DNA of 12,184 nucleotides from an uncultured Alphaproteobacteria bacterium (GTDB lineage Bacteria > Pseudomonadota > Alphaproteobacteria > Micavibrionales > Micavibrionaceae), in contig CAMLMM010000063.1 of NCBI GenBank assembly GCA_946481105.1, positions 1-12,184 on the forward strand, read 5' to 3'. How positions within the stretch are numbered: the first letter of the stretch is position 1; every line of letters starts with the position of its first letter. Under the pieces are notes generated by a model. It was not told the origin of the DNA and made no database searches. It worked only from the letters and a program-made list of their open reading frames with translations. Below are positions 7,779 to 12,184 of the stretch, one piece after another. Made by a program: the position numbers and the translations under genes.

Positions 7779-8615
7779 CTATTTCATGCCCAGGCTAAGC
7801 CCATATTCCGGCGCGGCCTGTTGTTCGTAATAGGGATCGTTCGCAGCTTCAGCGTCGGGGCCGGTAATGTCAGGAGAGGCGTCCGTAGTTTTTGGTGTAT
7901 CCTGCGCCGCGAAATTAAATGCTTCGTTGAGTGGGTCGGCTGTAATGCCTGAGTCGCTGGCGCTCAGGAATCCTGTACTGGCAAAGCTGTCGGGGGCGGA
8001 AGTAAAATTCGATTCAGAAATATTGAGGCTATCGAGGTCCAAGGACAGTTCGGAGCTTTCCGGGCTTGCGCCTTCTTCAGGTATTTGATCTTCGGCAATT
8101 GCCCATTCGTCTTGCATGCCGTAATTATCAAGGATGTCGGTAAAATCGAGCGAAAGAATTTCGTTTCCATACTCGTCATACTCAGGAAGCAGGCTGTATT
8201 CTGAGAACGGGGCGAACCCAGAAAATTCATCATAACCCAGAAATTCATATTCGGGCGGGATGTCATTGAATTGGTGTGAGTATTGGTTATCCCAATACGG
8301 GTCGGCCTGGTATGTCTGCAAGTTATCCTGCTCGGATTCCCATCCCCATGTTTCATCATAGGTTTCGATAAGGGTGTCTATAAATTCTGCTTGTTGTTCT
8401 TGCTGTTCGGCGATTTCCAGGTTGGCTGCTTCCATTTCTTCCTGGGTTTCGTGAGGCACACCCTTTTCATCAATAAAAAAGTCGCCCTGCAACTGATCAT
8501 TTTCGCCGCGGACGCCGAGGAGAGTTGCTTTCCAGCCGAAGGTGCGGAGGATACGCTCCTGCTCTGAGTCGATGGCCTCGTGTGCCGTGCTGGTGGTTCT
8601 GACGTTATCCGCCAT
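7779..8615 (-). CDS. Unrecognised highly acidic protein (ORF B), diverged paralogue of ORF A
   Basis: I do not recognise this 278-residue protein. By hand count it has about 63 Asp/Glu against 8 Lys/Arg, and no Lys or Arg at all between Lys51 and Lys242. The N-terminal part (about 25-70) has TFG, then FFIDEKG, then TQEEMEAANLEI. This matches the same pattern and spacing in the upstream neighbour ORF A (F-x4-G-x4-T-x-EE-x-E-x2-N-x-E). Beyond it, Tyr/Trp/Glu-rich sequence (about 80-150) gives way to Ser/Asp/Ala-rich, probably disordered sequence. No signal peptide or membrane segment is seen. GAGGGG about 9 bases before ATG 8615 is a good ribosome site. It has its own predicted promoter and lies between ORF A and the CtrA box/flhF. 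A function in motility is suggested only by position. Confidence 0.75.
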   Translation of the reverse strand: MADNVRTTSTAHEAIDSEQERILRTFGWKATLLGVRGENDQLQGDFFIDEKGVPHETQEEMEAANLEIAEQQEQQAEFIDTLIETYDETWGWESEQDNLQTYQADPYWDNQYSHQFNDIPPEYEFLGYDEFSGFAPFSEYSLLPEYDEYGNEILSLDFTDILDNYGMQDEWAIAEDQIPEEGASPESSELSLDLDSLNISESNFTSAPDSFASTGFLSASDSGITADPLNEAFNFAAQDTPKTTDASPDITGPDAEAANDPYYEQQAAPEYGLSLGMK

Positions 8616-8644
8616 TATATGGAGCCCCTCTTAGTTCCATACAT

Positions 8645-8674
8645 ATTATCGAAAATGTATTGATTAAATGTTAA
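8645..8674 (-). promoter_or_regulatory. Probable promoter of ORF B
   Basis: On the minus strand TTAACA (8674-8669, 5 of 6) and GATAAT (8650-8645, 5 of 6) are 18 bases apart, with the -35 overlapping the stop codon of ORF A. Transcription should start near 8638, about 23 bases before ATG 8615. The block matches the region in front of ORF A: TTAAC, TAATC and TTTCGATAA occur at identical spacing. Confidence 0.55.
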
Positions 8675-9432
8675 TGAGGGCGAGGTTGTGGGTCGGCCAG
8701 ATCCATAAAAGAGGCCCCTGATGTAATCGTGTCGGGTAGGAGCAGGGATGGACCGAAAGGGGAAAGGGGTGCTGCTGGCTTGTTCAGTACCGAGCCTATC
8801 GCCGCTTTCTGGAATGTCACTTTTGTTATTGGGGTGTCATCAATAAAGCCAGGTGTCAGGCTGTCAATGGAAAATGAATTGAGCAGCGCATCGTTGCTGA
8901 GGATGGAATGCTCAGGCGATATCGGAGCCGGGCAACTGAAACTCCGGGCGTTTGCGATGAATTCAAGTTGCTGTTGAGGAGATTGATTGGCAAATTTTGT
9001 ATCAATTAGAATTGGTTGCGAAGTGAAGTTTGATTGGGGCATTAATTGGGCCGCCACATCAGAGCCGCCATACGCCCTGGCCTTCGACGATTCTGCGGAA
9101 GCTGCGGAAGCTAAAGCATTGATCCCGCCGAACAGAAGGCTGAGAACAAATCGGTCTTCCTTGATTTCCTGAACTAGTTCGGCATTCTGCTGTTCCGCTT
9201 CTTCGGCCGTATCGCATTCAGTGCCATCCATAGAAACGAAGCGCGGTCTTAATCTAAAATCACGGCCATTGGTACTCAGGCGGAATGCCCCAGCACCAAA
9301 AGTCTCATCCAGCCCGTCATAGCCGGAGTCTTCAGCGCCGGTAATATCGTGAATATTCAGAGTCAGGAGGTTGCTGTGGCGAACAGAGGTCGCGCGCTGC
9401 ATTTGAACAGGGGATTGTGAATTTTTCTTCAT
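8671..9432 (-). CDS. Unrecognised protein (ORF A), diverged paralogue of ORF B
   Basis: I do not recognise this 253-residue protein. Residues about 44-86 contain TFG, RFVSMDG and TAEEAEQQNAEL, which align with ORF B with one single-residue gap: TFG, then F-x4-G-x4-T-x-EE-x-E-x2-N-x-E. After this block the two proteins diverge completely. ORF A continues with a short Ala-rich segment (about 96-120, LLFGGINALASAASAESS) and then a Ser/Pro/Asn-rich tail that is probably disordered, with PQSNFTSQP, SPQQQLEF and a proline-rich C-terminus. There is no signal peptide and no certain membrane segment. A GGTGA 7 bases before ATG 9432 supports the start. It is the first gene after a strong predicted promoter and lies 55 bases upstream of ORF B. 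The reading frame is long and well initiated, so I believe it is a gene; the function is unknown. Confidence 0.72.
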   Translation of the reverse strand: MKKNSQSPVQMQRATSVRHSNLLTLNIHDITGAEDSGYDGLDETFGAGAFRLSTNGRDFRLRPRFVSMDGTECDTAEEAEQQNAELVQEIKEDRFVLSLLFGGINALASAASAESSKARAYGGSDVAAQLMPQSNFTSQPILIDTKFANQSPQQQLEFIANARSFSCPAPISPEHSILSNDALLNSFSIDSLTPGFIDDTPITKVTFQKAAIGSVLNKPAAPLSPFGPSLLLPDTITSGASFMDLADPQPRPH

Positions 9433-9451
9433 CCCGGTTTCACCCCATAAC

Positions 9452-9499
9452 TTTATCGAAATTACCCCGATTATCGGTTAAAACGTGGTGTATTGTCAA
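9452..9499 (-). promoter_or_regulatory. Probable promoter region of ORF A, with a palindrome over the -10
   Basis: On the minus strand a perfect TTGACA (9499-9494) is followed after 18 bases by GATAAT (9475-9470, 5 of 6). The -10 lies inside CCGATAATCGG (9477-9467), an 11-bp odd-centred palindrome that could be a repressor site. A second overlapping set, TTAACC (9481-9476) with 18 bases to GATAAA (9457-9452), is the part that matches the ORF B promoter. Either would give a short leader before ATG 9432. Confidence 0.58.
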
Positions 9500-9612
9500 G
9501 AAAATCCGCCTTTATGTACCTTCATGGCTTTTATTTTACCCTGCAGAATGATAAGCCATAACAGGGTTTTCAAAGCCCCTGCGAATCAAATCCAAATCTG
9601 GAGATATATAGA

Positions 9613-10818
9613 ATGAATATCCATGAATATCAGGCCAAGGAATTGCTGGCAAAATACGGCGTCGCCGTCCCCAAGGGCATTCCGGCCATGTCCGTTGCCG
9701 AAGCTGTTGCCGCATGCGACCAGTTGCCAGGCCCGCTTTATGTTGTGAAGTCCCAAATCCATGCCGGTGGCCGTGGCGCAGGTAAATTCAAAAACAACCC
9801 GACGGGTAAAGGTGGCGTCCGTCTTTGCAAAACCAAAGACGAAGTCAAAGCCGCTGCCGAAGCGATGATGAACCAAACTCTGGTCACCATCCAGACCGGT
9901 CCGGAAGGCAAACTGGTTCAGCGCCTGTACGTCACTGACGGTGTCGACATTAAAAAAGAATATTATTGCTCAGTCGTTCTGGACCGCGGCACCTCTCGTG
10001 TGACCTTCATGACGTCCACCGAAGGCGGTATGGACATCGAAGAAGTCGCCGAAAAGCATCCGGAAAAAATCACCAAGGTTGCGATTGACCCGGCGGCTGG
10101 TTTTCAGGGGCATCATGCCCGTACGCTGGCATTCGGTCTGGGACTGGAAGGCGATGCACTGAAGTCTGCGCAGAAATTCTTTGCGGCGCTGTACCGGGCC
10201 TTCGTTGAACTTGATTGCTCAATCGTGGAAATCAACCCGCTGATCGTCACCGATAAAAACGAAGTCGTGGCGCTTGATGCGAAAATGAACTTCGATGATA
10301 ATGCGCTGTACCGCCAGCCTGCTGTCGTTGCTATGCGTGACGAGTCAGAAGAAGACGAAAACGAACGCGCGGCGAAAGACTGGGAACTGTCGTATGTGCG
10401 CATGGACGGCAATATCGGTTGTATGGTCAACGGTGCCGGCTTGGCGATGGCAACGATGGACATCATCAAGCATTACGGGATGGAGCCTGCCAACTTCCTC
10501 GATGTGGGTGGCGGTGCAACGACCGAACGTGTAACAGCAGCTTTCAAAATCATTCTGTCCGATCCGAAAGTGAAGGGCGTTCTTGTGAACATCTTCGGCG
10601 GTATCATGAAGTGCGATATAATCGCGAACGGTATTATCGCCGCCGCGAAAGAAGTGTCGCTGTCCGTTCCGCTGGTTGTGCGTCTGGAAGGTACCAACGT
10701 GCAGCTCGGTAAAGACATCCTGAATAATTCAGGCTTGCCGATTATCGCTGCTGATAACCTCGATGATGCCGCGCGCAAAATCGTGGACGCCACCAAAAAA
10801 GCACTCAAAGCCGCTTAG
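9613..10818 (+). CDS. sucC: Succinate-CoA ligase (ADP-forming) beta subunit
   Basis: Beta subunit of succinyl-CoA synthetase, which with SucD converts succinyl-CoA, ADP (or GDP) and phosphate to succinate, CoA and ATP in the TCA cycle. The 401-residue protein begins [12 protein letters not shown] as usual. The ATP-grasp half has [13 protein letters not shown] (46-58), EINPL (207-211) and the metal/nucleotide segment [10 protein letters not shown] (222-231). The C-terminal ligase half has NFLDVGGGA (294-302) and [11 protein letters not shown] (325-335). The length is normal to slightly long. GGAG lies 9 bases before ATG 9613. I see no convincing promoter for it in 9433-9612. Its usual partner sucD follows only after about 1.17 kb, an unusual gap, since the pair is normally nearly contiguous. 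The repeat element begins 8 bases after its stop codon. Confidence 0.97.
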   Translation: MNIHEYQAKELLAKYGVAVPKGIPAMSVAEAVAACDQLPGPLYVVKSQIHAGGRGAGKFKNNPTGKGGVRLCKTKDEVKAAAEAMMNQTLVTIQTGPEGKLVQRLYVTDGVDIKKEYYCSVVLDRGTSRVTFMTSTEGGMDIEEVAEKHPEKITKVAIDPAAGFQGHHARTLAFGLGLEGDALKSAQKFFAALYRAFVELDCSIVEINPLIVTDKNEVVALDAKMNFDDNALYRQPAVVAMRDESEEDENERAAKDWELSYVRMDGNIGCMVNGAGLAMATMDIIKHYGMEPANFLDVGGGATTERVTAAFKIILSDPKVKGVLVNIFGGIMKCDIIANGIIAAAKEVSLSVPLVVRLEGTNVQLGKDILNNSGLPIIAADNLDDAARKIVDATKKALKAA

Positions 10819-10825
10819 TAAATTG

Positions 10826-10852
10826 AACCGCAGAGGCGCAGAGAACGCAGAG
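10826..10852 (+). repeat. CGCAGAG-rich repeat, copy 1 (forward)
   Basis: 27 bases built of AAC plus three CGCAGAG heptamers separated by G and AA. It begins 8 bases after the sucC stop and ends 40 bases before the GxxExxY start. It differs from copy 3 (inverted) at one position in the shared 26 bases and from copy 2 by one substitution and one inserted A. Confidence 0.9.
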
Positions 10853-10892
10853 TGAAGTGTTCTACTGTGCTTCTGGGAAAAAGGGATTTTTT

Positions 10893-11327
10893 ATGAGTGA
10901 AGTAACCCAGTTTCCAGACCTCGGTGCGCAATTGAGCCAGAAAATTATTCAGGCGTCGATTGAAGTGCATAAAGCGTTGGGTCCGGGGTTGCTTGAAAGC
11001 GTTTACGAAGAGTGCCTTGCGATCGAGATGAAAAATATAGGGATTTCTTTTGAACGGCAGAAAGAAATTCCTGTGACTTATAAAGGGATCGTTCTTAATA
11101 CAGCATTCAAGGCTGATTTTGTTGTTGAAAATAAGATCATTCTTGAGTTGAAGGCAGCTGAGGTGATTTTGCCTGTCCATCAAGCGCAATTGTTGACGTA
11201 TATGAAATTGTCTGGAATTGAATTGGGGTTGCTGATGAATTTCAATACGGTGCTGCTGAAGGATGGAATTAAGCGTGTGGCGCTGAGTCATTTCAACCGC
11301 AGAGACGCAGAGAACGCAAGAGAATAG
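10893..11327 (+). CDS. GxxExxY family protein (PD-(D/E)XK nuclease-like)
   Basis: Member of the GxxExxY family, small proteins related to the PD-(D/E)XK nuclease fold and without an established function. The 144-residue product has IIQASIEVHKALGPGLLESVY (about 18-38) containing the family signature G32-x2-E35-x2-Y38. FERQKEIPVTYKG (53-65), ADFVVENKIILELKA (74-88, with Asp75 and the E-x-K pair 85/87 as nuclease-like residues) and HQAQLLTYMKLSG follow, then the typical ending NFNTVLLKDGIKR. Residues 133-144 (HFNRRDAENARE) lie beyond the family core and are encoded by repeat copy 2. ATG 10893 is chosen because AAGGGA lies 6 bases upstream; an in-frame GTG at 10857 lacks support. The stop lies 1 base before the next start. 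Its placement between sucC and sucD, with flanking repeats, points to acquisition by transfer. Confidence 0.9.
   Translation: MSEVTQFPDLGAQLSQKIIQASIEVHKALGPGLLESVYEECLAIEMKNIGISFERQKEIPVTYKGIVLNTAFKADFVVENKIILELKAAEVILPVHQAQLLTYMKLSGIELGLLMNFNTVLLKDGIKRVALSHFNRRDAENARE
11295..11322 (+). repeat. CGCAGAG-rich repeat, copy 2 (forward), within the GxxExxY 3' end
   Basis: Same orientation as copy 1, with one G-to-A change and one extra A near the end. It is translated as the NRRDAENAR tail of the GxxExxY protein and ends just before its stop codon. Confidence 0.88.
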
Positions 11328-11328
11328 G

Positions 11329-11970
11329 ATGAGAGTTTGCAATACCATCATTGCGAATTTTGTTTTAGTAATCCTCCTGCTGTGGATTACCTTTTGCTTC
11401 TTTTATCCTGAACAAATCCCTACATTTACTTTTACGGCCATTACTGCGGGTTTTGCCTATCAGGCTTATCGCTACACCAAGGAAAAATTCCGCCTCGATT
11501 TGTTTGAGAAGAGGTGGGAAATGTATGAGAATGTAATGAGTTTTCATGCGATTTTTAATCGCAATAAAGGGTTGGCTATCAAAAGTAATAATCAAGAAGA
11601 GATAGAGAATGTTATTAGGGTTGCTTATGGGAGTTTCAGAGGGATAGGCTGGCATAAAACGCAACTATTGTTTGGTGACGATATTCATATGTTTTTTGAA
11701 GGAATTGAGCGAATATACAGCAAATACATTTCAATGGATGGTGATCACGAAGCAGCAATCGTGCTATTCGGAACTACAGAAGAAAAATTTTCTCGCATAA
11801 AGGATATGAATGTTATTGAGGAAGGGCTAAATAATTTACCGAAAATTTTTGCCCCCTACCTCTATTTTGGTGATTACAAATCTAATATGGAACAAGAGAA
11901 GAACCTCTGCGCTCTCTGCGCCTCTGCGGTGAAAACAACAATTCAGAAATTCAAACCAGTTCAAAACTAG
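11329..11970 (+). CDS. Small membrane-anchored protein of unknown function
   Basis: A 213-residue protein with an N-terminal membrane hairpin or anchor: residues 6-26 (TIIANFVLVILLLWITFCFF region) form a strong hydrophobic segment and 32-47 a weaker one. A basic/acidic cytosolic part with RLDLFEKRWEMYENV (55-69) and LLFGDDIHMFFEGIERI follows. This pattern, a short anchor followed by a KRYxVY-like helix and LFGDDI, resembles a recurrent family of bacterial hypothetical proteins that I know by look but not by function. Residues 193-201 (LCALCASAV) are encoded by repeat copy 3 read in reverse, so the C-terminus was supplied by the repeat. It starts 1 base after the GxxExxY stop; a TAGG touching the ATG gives a poor ribosome site, so translation may depend on coupling. 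It ends 15 bases before sucD and is visibly A+T-rich compared with sucC. Confidence 0.72.
   Translation: MRVCNTIIANFVLVILLLWITFCFFYPEQIPTFTFTAITAGFAYQAYRYTKEKFRLDLFEKRWEMYENVMSFHAIFNRNKGLAIKSNNQEEIENVIRVAYGSFRGIGWHKTQLLFGDDIHMFFEGIERIYSKYISMDGDHEAAIVLFGTTEEKFSRIKDMNVIEEGLNNLPKIFAPYLYFGDYKSNMEQEKNLCALCASAVKTTIQKFKPVQN
11905..11930 (-). repeat. CGCAGAG-rich repeat, copy 3 (inverted)
   Basis: The reverse complement carries three CGCAGAG heptamers separated by G and AG, matching copy 1 except for one base. It lies 55 bases before the sucD start and, with copy 1, brackets the two cargo genes as inverted repeats. Confidence 0.9.
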
Positions 11971-11985
11971 AAAGGACAAAACTAA

Positions 11986-12184
11986 ATGTCAGTACTCGTC
12001 AACAAAAATACCAAAGTCATCTGTCAGGGCTTTACCGGTGCGCAGGGTACGTTCCACTCGGAACAGGCCATTGCGTACGGCACCAATATGGTCGGTGGCG
12101 TCACCCCCGGCAAAGGCGGCACCAAGCATCTGAATCTGCCTGTGTTCAATACCGTGCGCGAAGCCAAGGCTGAAACCGGGTGCA
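11986..12184 (+). CDS. sucD: Succinate-CoA ligase alpha subunit, N-terminal part (runs off the window)
   Basis: The first 66 residues of the alpha subunit, which binds CoA and carries the phospho-histidine in the complete protein. Visible are the start [18 protein letters not shown], the CoA-binding Rossmann loop [11 protein letters not shown] (15-25) and GGVTPGKGG (37-45). AAAGGA lies 9 bases upstream of ATG 11986, a strong ribosome site. The active-site His and the C-terminal half are beyond the window. The gene is intact as far as seen, so the upstream insert did not break it. It must be transcribed either through the insert or from a new promoter within it. Confidence 0.96.
   Translation, partial: MSVLVNKNTKVICQGFTGAQGTFHSEQAIAYGTNMVGGVTPGKGGTKHLNLPVFNTVREAKAETGC

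Larger units (their letters stand above)
10826..11930. mobile_element. Repeat-bounded insert separating sucC from sucD (putative cargo element)
   Basis: The interval is bounded by inverted copies of a 26-27-base repeat and carries a GxxExxY gene and a small membrane-protein gene. It interrupts what is normally a tight sucC-sucD operon and looks visibly more A+T-rich than sucC, although I did not compute base composition. No transposase is present and I found no clear target-site duplication beside the outer repeats. The repeats occur near GxxExxY genes in many unrelated bacteria as far as I recall, but how they move is not known to me. Confidence 0.5.

Noticed and set aside
9493..9522. Plus-strand promoter for sucC with TTGTCA and TACCTT
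   Set aside because: The -10 matches only 3 of 6 bases, and the -35-like sequence is the back side of the convincing ORF A TTGACA.
9524..9559. 7-bp inverted repeat ATGGCTT/AAGCCAT upstream of sucC
   Set aside because: Short arms with a 22-base loop are expected by chance at this length, and there is no promoter context to support an operator or leader structure.
10815..11351. 178-codon open frame on the minus strand opposite the GxxExxY gene
   Set aside because: It is the antisense shadow of a well-supported family protein; both of its ends are merely translated repeat sequence and no ribosome site or promoter is evident.
10826..11930. CRISPR-like array from three similar repeats
   Set aside because: Only three copies, one inverted, spaced by hundreds of bases of coding DNA, with no cas genes.

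Overview
The window looks like a chromosomal segment of a flagellated alphaproteobacterium. The evidence is the alphaproteobacterial style of SucC/SucD, a strongly diverged FlhF/FlhG pair, cytosolic hybrid-kinase signalling and a perfect CtrA-type box (TTAA-N7-TTAA) upstream of flhF. I cannot fix the genus. A Micavibrio- or Rhodospirillales-like lineage with a polar flagellum would fit, but that is a guess.

Layout, left to right. (1) 38-1171 (+) is a Leu/Phe/Val-type amino acid dehydrogenase. It converges on, and overlaps by 35 bases, (2) 1137-3140 (-), a YjbH-family outer-membrane exopolysaccharide protein. (3) Divergent from yjbH lies a two-gene signalling operon (+): a soluble PAS-PAS-HisKA-HATPase-REC hybrid kinase (3276-5243) and a stand-alone CheY-like receiver (5240-5680), joined by an ATGA overlap. 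(4) This operon converges, with a 4-base overlap, on a minus-strand block read from about 9.5 kb down to 5.7 kb: ORF A (8671-9432), ORF B (7779-8615), flhF (6534-7619) and flhG (5677-6528). (5) 9613-10818 (+) is sucC, and 11986-12184 (+) is the start of sucD, which runs off the window. The two are separated by about 1.1 kb holding a GxxExxY gene and a small membrane-protein gene, bounded by inverted copies of a CGCAGAG-rich repeat.

How the genes relate. The kinase/receiver pair, FlhF/FlhG and the CtrA box suggest a neighbourhood concerned with motility and cell polarity. SucCD is the TCA-cycle succinyl-CoA synthetase, and the dehydrogenase deaminates branched-chain amino acids. YjbH belongs to envelope polysaccharide biology.

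Two stretches stand out. ORFs A and B are unrecognised proteins that share a block of about 45 residues. Their promoter regions also match each other at 20 of 30 positions, so they look like an old, strongly diverged tandem duplication next to flhF. ORF B is extremely acidic, with 190 consecutive residues lacking Lys and Arg. The second stretch is the insert splitting sucC from sucD. It looks like a repeat-bounded cargo element whose repeats supply the C-terminal residues of both cargo proteins.

No rRNA, tRNA or CRISPR array was seen, and no gene-free stretch exceeds 300 bases. The longest gap (9433-9612) holds the ORF A promoter and the sucC ribosome binding site.
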